Of a DNA stretch of 64,000 nt, positions 10,432 through 20,325 are shown one piece after another. Source of the DNA: Neospora caninum Liverpool (taxonomy: Eukaryota > Apicomplexa > Conoidasida > Eucoccidiorida > Sarcocystidae); the NCBI RefSeq assembly GCF_000208865.1, contig NC_018397.1, forward strand, positions 620,001 to 684,000, in the 5' to 3' direction. Each line of letters starts with the position of its first letter. Position 1 is the stretch's first letter. Below the pieces are notes generated by a model. That model had not been told where the DNA came from and did no database searches. It worked only from the letters and a program-made list of their open reading frames with translations. The position numbers and the translations under genes were made by a program.

Positions 10432-12933
10432 TGTACAGGGAGTTTAGAGAAGCCCAACGGCAACGGCTCTACGGTTGGATCGACAGACAGACGCAGCAAA
10501 GGCGCATTCTTCTTGGGGTGTACCTCAACTCTCTGAGACAGCGCGAAAGAAGGCAGCGCGAAACAGCCTACGAGTTCCCCACTTAGAAGGGGCCGCGGCA
10601 TAGAGGCACGGAAGTGCTGCGGGGAAGACAAACGGCCAAGGACGCGAACGGCTCGTTTCTGTGCATGCACTGCCGCCACCCTGTCGTAGCACGAAACAAA
10701 ACTTACCAGACCAGGACACAAAGAAGGTGGATCAGGATGTACAAAAATGAACGTGAAGCACTGGAAAGATAAAGAGGCCCAGAGAGGGGAGAAATTGGTG
10801 ACAAATGCAATGCCTAGTACGGCATACCAAACGCGATACTCGACACGCGTGATGTACAGATAGATGCCTGTACACTTGCATCACAAGCAGGCAGAGGCGC
10901 CACACGTTGCGTAGGAGAAACTTTCATTAACGGTGAAAAGGTGTCTGAAATAAAACCAAAGAGAGAGCTAGACCCGGGTAGCAGAAATTGGATCAGGTGC
11001 AGAGAACAGCGGGAATCGAAAACAGCGGTTGACAGAGAGTCTTGCCGTACAGCAGTGCTGTCGCCCGAAGCTGTCCGGACCGAAAAAAAGTGTAGGAACG
11101 CTCGGCGTTCAAGGCCGAGCAAACAAACACAAGTATTCCTTTCAAAACACTTTTCGGGATTTCAGTGCATGTTTTTCATAAGGCAGAGAGAAAACTTGCT
11201 GACGAAGCAGGTGATCCTGTCCGACCAATGGGCCGGGAGGTTGCATGCGCGCGGGAAATCCCCGACGACTGTGTGTCTTCGAAGGCGAGAGTGTCCGTTA
11301 CGTGACTCCTGTGTATCACCGATCTTGGCACTTCTGGTTCTTGGAAATAAGATGGAAGGCCTGTAAGAAGAAAATTTGCTTGCGAAGAGGGTACACTTTC
11401 CCTTTAAACGGGACTGAAAAAACGAAAGAAACCAGTACGTCATTTCACTGTTTAGGGAAACGCCGGCTCTACATAGCATCATAGCCGCCACAGCGGTAAT
11501 TCATGTACAAGATCAAACTCTGTGACAAGCGAAGTTTTTCTCACGGGTACACGCGCTGAAGACTGCATGGGAAGCGGAGACCTCTGGTATGAGCAGTCTG
11601 CACTGAAGGCCAGGTATCGGCATTCGGCTGGTCCCAGGATACGTGGCCTATGCCGTTTTTCACAGGTACACGCCCGAGAGTAAAAACATTGACTCTATGG
11701 AATTTGAAAAAAGGTGTCCTCAGCCCGGGAGTTGTGCTGGAGAATCCATCCATCTGGGCGCTGTGGTCGACCTTGGACACAAAGGAACTTGCGCAGCAGT
11801 CCTGATATGTTCCCTGTTTAACTCCTTCACATAGGGAAAAAACGATTCAGGGAGAAAACAAGGGTAGTCCTAGGTTGCATCACCAATTCAATAAGCATAA
11901 GTATCCGTTCTGCCACATAGATAATGCGGACGAAGCTGAAAACATTAAGGTAGTTGGATGTTAGCGACCTGCCGCGGTTACTTAGTGTGAACATTTGCCC
12001 AGAAACCTGAACGCCGGTGCTGGACGCCACAGGCGGCTGATTGTCCTGAATAGCTTTCATGGGAAGATGAAGCTCAAGGCCTTCATGGGCTGCGTCTACA
12101 AACAAAAGGGGGCGTGCTTCGACAAACTACCGACTTTGCCCCCGTCACATGGCGTCCGTCAGATGTGCTTTTTCCAGAGGACACACACAGTGTGTGTGCC
12201 GCCACAAAGAACGAAAAACTCTTGCGCTTTGCGTTCCATGAATTGCTCATTTTCGTATGTGTCTAGCGCCCTCTATCACATCTCCAGGACGAAGATTGAT
12301 GTGAAACCCCGTCACTACGCTGAAGAATACCACCCTATGTTCCGCTCGAGTTAGACACGCCGGGAAAGTGCTTAGTAAGATAGCTGCTCCGTTTGCGTAG
12401 TCTCCCACTGCGCACTACGTGACTCGCGCACCGAGTTACTACGGCAGAGGAGTCGCCATCGCTCGCCTGCTTTTGTGGGAGGGAATCGAGTGGGCTCTCA
12501 CCGAGGCACTAAAGCTCCTAAGCAGCGCCACGAGGAGGCATACAAGGCAGGTCTTGTCGCCGCAACGAATATTTCTAACTGTGAACTCCTACAGAGTGCT
12601 CGTTGGTATCTCTCGAGAGTGACTAAGGAGTTGCATAGGTGAATGCCAAAGCAGCCTCTGTTTGGCGCATTTCCGCTCAAACCTAATGCAGTTGTGCACC
12701 AGCTGCCAACTTCCCTGCTGTTACTGACAATATGCAGATGGCTTCCGCCTGGACGCAATCCCGGGGAGAGGTCTTTTTCTTCAGTGACTGCAAAAGAGGT
12801 TTAAGTTTGAAGAGAGATTACAACACCACACATCTGCACGGCGAAACGCCACCATGCACGTCACGACATGTGAAGCCTCTACAAGACGAAACGCCAGGGG
12901 AAATCCGACATTCCATCCGAAGGAGGCACGCGC
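10432..12933. other. Intergenic: snRNP promoter side and RPLP2 3' side
   Basis: About 2.5 kb between the snRNP start and the RPLP2 stop, both genes on the minus strand. No supportable coding frame. It contains one perfect TGCATGCA element (10662-10669), listed separately. Confidence 0.5.
10662..10669. promoter_or_regulatory. TGCATGCA palindrome upstream of the snRNP gene
   Basis: A perfect 8-bp palindrome containing GCATGC, about 230 bp upstream of the snRNP start codon. GCATGC-type elements are known promoter motifs in apicomplexans and targets of AP2-family factors. Its function here is inferred. Confidence 0.45.
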
Positions 12934-13672
12934 TTAGTCGAACAGAGAGAAGCCCATGTCGTCTTCCTCCTCCTCTTCCTCCTTCTTCTCCTCCTCCTTC
13001 GCAGCAGCGCCGGCGCCAGCATCCGCCGCTCCAGCCGCAGGCGCAGCAGCCGCGACACCGCCAGAGGGGACCTTCTGGAGCTTCTCCATACCCGCAGCAA
13101 TCAGCTGTAAAATCAAGGCACATATCGCAAAAAGCGCCAAATGCACACCAGTGGATGCACTCAGCAACTCTGCGCGATTCGACGGTACCGTTTGAGACTC
13201 TCAAGCAGAGCTGCACACCGACACCTCCAAAAGGGCCATGTTGATCATCATGTATCCGGATAACTGCCCGCGGACGGAACCACTCCCGACGAACCGCAAC
13301 GAATCTGCGACTTTGTGACGGGGAGAAATCCACATCGACGCCCGCTCATTTCAGTTCCATTTCGCAGAGATACTTGGGAGTAAGCCACTGCGTCGAAACT
13401 CCTCCCAATCGTCCCCGAGAAAAAAAAGGGTGTCTATCCGCTTGCCTGCCGGGAATAGAGTCCGCGGCACACCCGGTCAAAAATACCCATTTAGTTCTCA
13501 AGCTTACCTCGTGCGGGGTCTTTCCTTCGACGGCATTGAAGAACGCATCCATAATGTCCTCTTCCACATCGATACCCACAGAGGAAAGGGTTTTCTCAAC
13601 CTGCTGCTTGGTCGGTGCGTCGTTTCCGGACAGCACCACCATCAGGTAAGCGGCGACGTATTTCATTGCCAT
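12934..13672 (-). CDS. RPLP2: 60S acidic ribosomal protein P2, 2 exons, 111 aa
   Basis: Stalk protein of the large ribosomal subunit that recruits translational GTPases. Exons are 13672-13508 (residues 1-55) and 13104-12934 (56 codons plus stop). The intron is GTAAGC...CAG in phase 0. It starts [18 protein letters not shown], the usual helical dimerisation domain of P2. Then follow [16 protein letters not shown], an Ala-rich hinge, a [14 protein letters not shown] acidic run and the diagnostic MGFSLFD terminus that contacts GTPases. Length is normal for the family. It is transcribed away from RPL11 across a shared 685-bp spacer. Confidence 0.97.
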
Positions 13673-13897
13673 TTTGTACGTGGAAAAATGGACGCAAGGG
13701 TGACGAGACGGGAAATGTTCTGGGGAGACCGGGGCCGACAAGAATGCTTCCGCAGCAGGATCGGGCGTGGAGACTGACAGTGCGCAAGGCCTGCTCAATC
13801 GCTTTAACCACTGAAGAAAAATGCTTGGAAGTGTGATTCCCCCTCACCGCCAGTGTATGCTGAAAGGCAAAATCTCCGCGACGACTTCAAGGAAGAG

Positions 13898-13905
13898 CGC
13901 ATGCG
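13898..13905. promoter_or_regulatory. CGCATGCG palindrome
   Basis: Perfect GCATGC-core palindrome inside the RPLP2-RPL11 spacer, 226 bp from the RPLP2 start. Confidence 0.5.
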
Positions 13906-14016
13906 CACTCTGTGCTGGCCGTAAACCCCACGAGCACATGCCGTCACTCTCCTTGGCTGCCCCCACAGAAGCTCCATCCGACTGACTCATGTATACAAAG
14001 TGGCTACGGCCCCCAG

Positions 14017-14024
14017 TGCATGCA
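14017..14024. promoter_or_regulatory. TGCATGCA palindrome
   Basis: Perfect TGCATGCA palindrome roughly midway between the two ribosomal protein start codons (345 bp from RPLP2, 334 bp from RPL11). A candidate AP2-type binding site. Confidence 0.5.
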
Positions 14025-14357
14025 ACGGTGTATACAAGCGCGGAGAACGTTTTCGCAGGCGGAGCTGTCTTTTTCGGCGATTCGGCTAATAAACCGTGTC
14101 GTGGTGTACTGTTGGCCCATCGTGCGGGGCAACGCGGGCAGGGAATTCACCGTGCTTGATGAGTGCTCGAGTGGCGAAAAGCGGGGACGTTGCAAGCGAA
14201 GACGACGAAAAAGAGGAACCGCCTGTGGTATGAAAAAGTCCAGTACTGCTTGCCGGTCACCTTTTTCATTGTCACTTGCACTGATTGACGGTGTAGGGGC
14301 GAAGTACTGCACGTGGCACTGGCTCTTTGGTTCGCCCGGTAGACGATTACAATCAAG

Positions 14358-15963
14358 ATGGTGAAGAAGGGAGAAGAGAATCCCATGCGGAAGATCCGCA
14401 TTGAAAAGCTGACCCTTAACATCTGTGTCGGAGAAGTGAGCTCTTTTTCTTCCCCTTTTTGTTCGGTCGCCTTTTTTTGCGTCGAGTTCCAGTTTTTTCG
14501 GGGCGCAGCGAGGGAAACGGGTTAGGCTGCCAGGGGGGGGAGAGTCGTAGTGACATTGCGATCGCTTCGATGTATTCCAAAGTTTCCTGTCAAGGAAAAC
14601 ACCTGTGGGGTCCTGGTAGGGAGGAAACGACGAACTCAACCTACTTCCCCTGTCTTACCTGTGAAGGATGGTGCAAGGAGTATATCATTACGTGGAAACC
14701 GAAACGGGGTCAACCGGGGCGTGTTGTTCGGTCCTTCGGGTCTGGAAAAACCCCAGGGGCAGGAGGAAATATCATCTGCTACACGGTGACAGGCCGCGCG
14801 TTACAACGCGTAGCAGTCGGATTGGCTGTCTGTGAGTGCGGCTGCCTTTCAAAGGCCTCCTGCAAGAGCATGCAAACGGCCTCGACTCCTGTGAATGTAA
14901 GCTTTCCGCGTTGTGTTTGCTTGGAATGCAGTCCGGCGACAGACTGACACGCGCTGCGCGTGTGTTGGAACAGTTGACGGGACAGCGCCCGCAGTTCTCC
15001 AAGGCGCGCTTTACCATCCGATCCTTTGGTATCCGCCGCAATGAGAAGATTGCCTGCTACGTCACCGTTCGTGGCAAGAAGGCCGAAGATATCCTGGAGA
15101 AGGGTCTGAAAGTTAAGGAGTACGAGCTGAAGAAGAAGAACTTCGCGGATTCCGGCAACTTTGGATTTGGCATTCAAGAGCATATCGACTTGGGAATCAA
15201 ATACGACCCGTCCACCGGTAAGGTTTTCATCGAGGCCCTGATGTGCTGGGGACACTCGTGGACTTCCCGACTCGAGGAGGCATGCATGCGTGGCTTTTCA
15301 GTGAGACGGTAGGGTGCTTTTTGAGAGGTGATGCTAGTTTGATACTTCTGCAGATGGTGGCCGTGTTCGCTCAATTTACACCGCAACGGGTTGGCTGGCA
15401 GCGTAACCTGTGAGAACCTGAATAGACCTGTTTTCCGTATCACATGAGTGCATAAGTTGACTGTGAAAGATCGCGTCGCCCTGGCTGTTTTCAGGTGTAT
15501 TTGCAAGATAACCGTGTGGTGTCCCATGTCTCTCGGGTGGAAAAGGGGCTTCATCGATGCTGCGTGTATCTCCATCCAATACGCCACTTTCTTGCGATAC
15601 GCCGTCTGCTGAGCTCACTTCAGTTGGATCGGGGCACGAAATCCTGCGTTTTGGGGCCAATTCAGAGGGTCGGAGGTCAGAGAGAGGACGGGGCGTCCTG
15701 AAGCCGACCGGCTTTTTAGCGAGAGGAATGCCACAGACTGGGCTAGTCTTCTTTACCCATGTCGGTGCGCTCCGAGCCTCTCTGGTTTTTGTTTCGCAGG
15801 TATCTACGGTATGGATTTCTACGTGCAGTTGACTCGACCGGGCAACAGAGTTGCTCACCGCAAGAGAGCGCGCGGCAGAGTGGGCTATTCCCACCGTGTC
15901 ACCAAGGAAGACAGCATCAAATGGTTCCAGCAGACTTACGATGGCATTGTCCTTAACCACTAA
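14358..15963 (+). CDS. RPL11: 60S ribosomal protein L11 (uL5), 3 exons, 175 aa
   Basis: Component of the central protuberance that contacts 5S rRNA. Exons are 14358-14435, 14932-15217 and 15800-15963, with GT-AG introns of 496 and 582 bp and consistent phases. The first exon encodes a basic start ([18 protein letters not shown]). The second carries the hallmark [18 protein letters not shown] and [19 protein letters not shown]. The third carries [12 protein letters not shown] and ends [13 protein letters not shown]. At 175 aa it is the usual length for eukaryotic L11. Product and exon structure are clear. Confidence 0.97.
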
Positions 15964-17633
15964 TCCTATGTCAGGGAAGCATGTTTAGGGGCTTAAAACC
16001 TGCAAACTGTTGGTGGTGCTTGTAATCTTGCCTTGCTGAAGCCAACTGATGGAAGAATAATACATTTGTAGTCTTCGCTCTTTTCACTGTATGCCTGTCT
16101 GTGACGGGCTTCTGTTCCTGCTGTCTCAATCCGGCAGTCATGCTGTGTTCTTGGTGGCTTTGATGACTAAGTGACTCCATCAGGGCCCGCTTAAGTACAA
16201 CGCGTCAGCCAATGGACATGCACGTGACTGGCAAGGACAGTGGTGCGATTTGCCAGGATGAGGCGCGGTACGGCCGTCGCGTACGCAACAGCCGATAAGC
16301 CGTCTCGAGGTGTCTGTTACGCATGTCTCGGCACGAGCAATCGCACGTTGCAGAGGAAAATAGACGGTGTCGGATGCGCGGCAGTCTTCCTCTGTTCTAG
16401 CGGCTGCCGTTGTAGTGCGAATCAAATCACATTACAGTCAGCGGAATTCCCTGTTGGCAATTCTGCGTCGCTGTCAGGTGCGTGGCGATTGGCCAAGGTG
16501 AATCGCCGCGTTCGCAACGGCAGTACTTGCGGGTCCAGTTTGCCAAAAGAGCAAGATTGTGGGGAGGCAAGGAACACCCGAAATGTGGCAGCTGCAATCG
16601 GAAGGTTAGAGTTGATGCGGTATCATTAGTACATCGGTTCGCAGTGGTCTGCACACCGGGGTTGCTTTGTAGTTCGAACACGGAACGTGGACTGTCCGCC
16701 ACAGGAGAACTGCATCTGCCTCTAACGATCTTCCGCCAGCGCTGTGCATCTTGACTAAAGCGTCGGAGAAGCCCGCACACGATTTACACAACCGAACAAA
16801 AATGGTACGGATAAATAGAGGCATACATATCAGTGGATTATTAGCTAAATGTGCCAGAAGGAGGACGTTGAACCTACGTGGCGAGACCGAGGGAAAGAGG
16901 GTGTGGATCCATCATAAGGTACGAAGTCTGATCCGAGCTCTCAAAGCAAAGCTTTGCAACGAGATGACAGGCTTTTTGGAATATTTTTGCCGTTGAGTCG
17001 TTATGTGTGTTTTTTGCATGCGACAACGTCATGTTTCACTGTCTGCTAGTCGTGACAAGAGACACCGGAAGGCTCGGGCCTGCCCCTCCGGTGCCACAGT
17101 TGCAGTTGCTCGTCGTGCGTTCGTCTTCACTCAAAAACGCGACGTGCCCATTCGGATAAACTGAATCTTCTTCGACGTGCGATCCCTACGGTTTCTTTCC
17201 TCCCCTCACTACCTTGCGACACCGCACGCTCACACTGACAGTGAGCATTTCGAGGCAGCTGTAGTAGATGAGTCAATCGGCGACACCATGCGTCCGCCGT
17301 CTGCGTTCCATAGACAAAAGCATATGAGCACCCGCAAGCTGTGACGCTTTCGATCCATTTAAGTAGCTTTCTCATGTGTCCCTCCTAAATCTGTACCGTA
17401 TGACAGCCTCTCGTGACGACGGGCCGCGCACTGTGGGCGTGACTTAATCGGTCATTCTGCAAGTGGTAGGTTTTGCACGTGTGGGGATCTGCAAAATACA
17501 TTTTCAGACATAGTTCGATGAGAGCAGTGGTATCGGTGAGAGCCGACGAGACGATGAGGGCATCAGGCCAGTGCAAGTCTATCGGCGACGTTCCCTCTAG
17601 CAACAAGCATAATGCACGCGTGTGCTCGAAGAA

Positions 17634-17646
17634 CCCCCCCCCCCCC
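17634..17646. repeat. Poly-C run
   Basis: Thirteen consecutive C residues 17 bp before the 43-bp tandem duplication. Confidence 0.9.
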
Positions 17647-17663
17647 TTTGCACACGCACATGC

Positions 17664-17749
17664 GGTTGTAAACAAAAGACCTCGCTGCAAACTATGGAAG
17701 CTTCAAGGTTGTAAACAAAAGACCTCGCTGCAAACTATGGAAGCTTCAA
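17664..17749. repeat. Perfect 43-bp tandem duplication
   Basis: Two identical 43-base copies in direct contact (17664-17706 and 17707-17749), each beginning GGTTGTAAACAAAAGACC and ending GGAAGCTTCAA. Absence of any mismatch suggests a recent event or ongoing copy-number variation. Confidence 0.95.
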
Positions 17750-18026
17750 GTAACCAAACGGCGTCAAGATAAGATGTAGTAGACGAGGGTCTCTCGAAGT
17801 CAACCAATAATACAACTACTGTCGTCGCCGCGAGCGAGTTGTTTGGCGTTCTTCGTCCGGGGAAAACGCCGACAGCGAGCGATCCATCAGCGGTGTCACC
17901 AGCATCGTGGAAAGTATTACTGGAGAAGATTCGATTGTTGCTGGTTTCTCTCAAGGAACTGTCTCATTTAGGATGGAGGGAACACGGCCCGACACAGGTT
18001 TTTGAGAACAAAAACGCAACAAATGG

Positions 18027-18031
18027 AAAAA
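18027..18031 (-). terminator. RNA polymerase III T-run terminator
   Basis: Five T on the minus strand starting four bases beyond the tRNA-Arg 3' end, as expected for a Pol III terminator. Confidence 0.7.
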
Positions 18032-18034
18032 GTG

Positions 18035-18108
18035 TAGGCCGAGCAGGATTCGAACCCACGACCACCCGGTCCGTAGCCGGGCATTCTATCCAACTGAACT
18101 ATCGGCCC
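18035..18108 (-). tRNA. tRNA-Arg, anticodon ACG
   Basis: 74-nt gene with a full cloverleaf. The acceptor stem GGGCCGA pairs with UCGGCCU (one G-U pair) and the discriminator is A. The D arm contains AGUUGG. The anticodon stem CCCGG/CCGGG closes the loop CTACGGA, giving anticodon ACG (arginine, CGN codons after A-to-I editing). The T arm has the invariant TTCGAAT loop. The intragenic A and B boxes (TAGTTCAGTTGG and GGTTCGAATCC) are intact. No intron, and CCA is not encoded, as normal for a nuclear tRNA gene. Confidence 0.95.
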
Positions 18109-18978
18109 GCTGAACGGTGGAGCTTGTCGCAGGCAGAAGTTGTTCGGTATCCTCGAGGGGCCAGAACGGAGCCAGGTCGCTTTATGTGCTTGATATCTAT
18201 AGCCAGTGAAGAGCACTCTTATGCTTGTGCATAATCCTAGGCCAGCATTGGCCCCTTTACTCACGCTAAATCAGGAGCAAATCATCATTCTGTGATGGAC
18301 CTGGTTTCGCCAATTTCTTCCTTTGCTGTATGCAGCACATGACTCACCCATGAAATGGGCTGCCATAGTGTGAGGAACCGCGTTGCGTACCATTCAATAA
18401 CGGGGAAATTAATCCTGCTTCAAAAAGCACACCTCAGGGGTAAGGCAAGCGCTTACTGGTGCTTGGCTTTCTTTGTCGAAGGACAGGTGTGCTGCACGGG
18501 GAAGGCATCTGCCTCACAAACGGTGACGGCATTCACTCGTTGCCTAGTGTGACATCATCGTTGAGCACCTCCGCTCAGGTTGCTGCGGTGGCAACTGTAA
18601 AAGTTGCAGTAGGTCTGGTCAGTGGCATGCAGCTCTCTGGTGTGGTGTTGCGAGTTCGCATCAACCGAATGTACTCCACGAAGCTTCTTATCCTCCCGCC
18701 AACGTGCGGACATACAAGGCCTCGTACGCAAACAATGTGATTTATACAACTCTTCTCAGCGCTCTGCGCCGCTCTTCCATGGTAACTCAGCCTCCCATTG
18801 ATATCCTCTCCTAGAGTTCAGCCAACCGCACCTTCCATACGGCTGACACCTTGGGGTTTGAATTAGTTATTAAATTCGAGAAGTCAGCGTTGTATCACGG
18901 GGCCAGCCGTCGCCGTTCCCCCCTTGTCGTACATGGGGCGACGTCACGGGCAACCAAACGTGGCACCAGCAGAAAAAC

Positions 18979-20157
18979 CTAAGCTTTGGGAAGGCAAAGA
19001 GCGCCACTGTATTCTCTTGGATTGCCTCTCGGGGGCGTAGCGCACCGTACCTTTCTAGCTCGTGAAACAGCCGCTGTCACGTCTTCTTCGTTATAGAGCT
19101 GTAAAGAACAGCTTCTAGAAGGACTAGGCGGGTCACTGCTACAACAGACAGGAAAAAGAGTGCGGTCGGTTTGTGCTAATTCCTCACGGTAATAACGCGG
19201 TCTTTCAGTTTGACTTTCCTTTCGGGCGGGGTGTTGGGATATTACGCTGTTTCCTGCCTGCCCTTGGAGCAGCTGCCTCTTGCTTCCTGACACTTTATAT
19301 ACTTTGTTCTTTTGCGGGCCACCAGTTCTCGGCGTTTGACGGTGCGGGCTCCGAAACGCGCAATCACCTCTTGCTTCCCGCCAGTACGTGCCAAGCGAAT
19401 GATGGACACCGGTCACCGAAGGCTGTTTTTTGTGTGTGTGCTTTGATCCAGGATCTGCTGGACTTGTTGCCGTCTCCGACCGAGCTGAACCCCAGCAGTC
19501 AGAAGCCTTGAACCGACGATGTAGGAGCTGCCTGTCAGTGAATGAGAGAAGCGGCGCCTGAGCCGGCACTGATGTAGCCTCCCCTGCCCTGTGTGAACTG
19601 CTTGTATCTTCCACTTGTGGGCCACGCGGTTGATGGGCTCGGAGCAGAGCTGTCCGGTAATGCTGCGCCTGTGCTGCTGGTGCATTCAACAGTTTCACGT
19701 TGGAGTTGTACGTCCCAGGAAGCTCAGAAGATGTGCAAGGACAGGGTGACATGCCTGCATTCAGGTCTACACACCACCTCTTCTGTTTGCCCCGACATTG
19801 CTGATCAAAACGCCCCAAGTACGGGACATCCGTTTCTGTTGGAGCCTGCTGGTCAGTCTGCCGAATGTTGCCCGTCGCGATCCGAGTGAGTTCCACCTGT
19901 TCGAAATATCCTGTGGGATCTGCTGGCGAGGATATGCCATCATCGAAAATCTCTGTCTCTCTCCGCATTGGTCGTTCACTAAAGTGAAATGCCGCGTCTC
20001 CCCCTGCAGTAGAGAACCAGCCACAACGGCGCCTGAAAGCTGTGCAAGTGCAAAACTCCACTGACAAGCCGTATGCTGCAGCTTCGTTGTCGATCACCTT
20101 TCTGGAACAAGAGGAGGAATCGCGCACTAGTACGCGCTCGAGGAAAGAGTTATACAT
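18979..20157 (-). CDS. Hypothetical protein, 392 aa, single open frame
   Basis: An ATG-initiated frame of 392 codons without interruption, long for a region of about even base composition. It sits on the same strand as, and 168 bp beyond the stop of, the MGGC gene. The translation is polar and rich in Ser, Arg, Gln and Pro, with scattered Cys. The C-terminal third has basic helical stretches (PARKESQTERPRYYREELAQ). No domain, signal peptide or membrane segment is seen. It could be an independent gene, an exon of a larger one, or a fortuitous frame in the 3' untranslated region of its neighbour. Confidence 0.4.
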   Translation of the reverse strand: MYNSFLERVLVRDSSSCSRKVIDNEAAAYGLSVEFCTCTAFRRRCGWFSTAGGDAAFHFSERPMRRETEIFDDGISSPADPTGYFEQVELTRIATGNIRQTDQQAPTETDVPYLGRFDQQCRGKQKRWCVDLNAGMSPCPCTSSELPGTYNSNVKLLNAPAAQAQHYRTALLRAHQPRGPQVEDTSSSHRAGEATSVPAQAPLLSFTDRQLLHRRFKASDCWGSARSETATSPADPGSKHTHKKQPSVTGVHHSLGTYWREARGDCAFRSPHRQTPRTGGPQKNKVYKVSGSKRQLLQGQAGNSVISQHPARKESQTERPRYYREELAQTDRTLFPVCCSSDPPSPSRSCSLQLYNEEDVTAAVSRARKVRCATPPRGNPREYSGALCLPKA

Positions 20158-20325
20158 TAAAGTTGCTAAGCCGGCATGCTTCAGACTTGTGACACAAAGT
20201 GTTTGGCAGAAGCGGCAACAGGCGATTTGCTATTCCCACCCCCGCTGTGGTTCTGTCGTCGAACCGGCTACGGAACGGTGGTTACAAGTCTTATGACTGC
20301 TTCAAACATTTGCAGTATTGTCGGC

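Larger units (their letters stand above)
13673..14357. promoter_or_regulatory. Bidirectional promoter region of RPLP2 and RPL11
   Basis: 685 bp separate the two divergent start codons. The interval contains two GCATGC palindromes (13898-13905 and 14017-14024), two copies of GTATACAA (near 13991 and 14030) and a TCGGCGATTCGGCTAATAAA stretch near 14084. The last resembles, without matching exactly, the TCGG-bearing element described for Toxoplasma ribosomal protein promoters. Shared regulation is an inference from spacing and motif content. Confidence 0.6.
15964..18026. other. Intergenic between RPL11 and tRNA-Arg
   Basis: About 2 kb with no supportable coding sequence. It holds a 13-base poly-C run (17634-17646) and a perfect 43-bp tandem duplication (17664-17749). 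Confidence 0.5.

Noticed and set aside
17839..18234. Plus-strand 131-codon frame
   Set aside because: It runs antisense through the tRNA-Arg gene; the RAGFEPTT-type peptide is the known artefact of translating a tRNA T arm and anticodon arm backwards.
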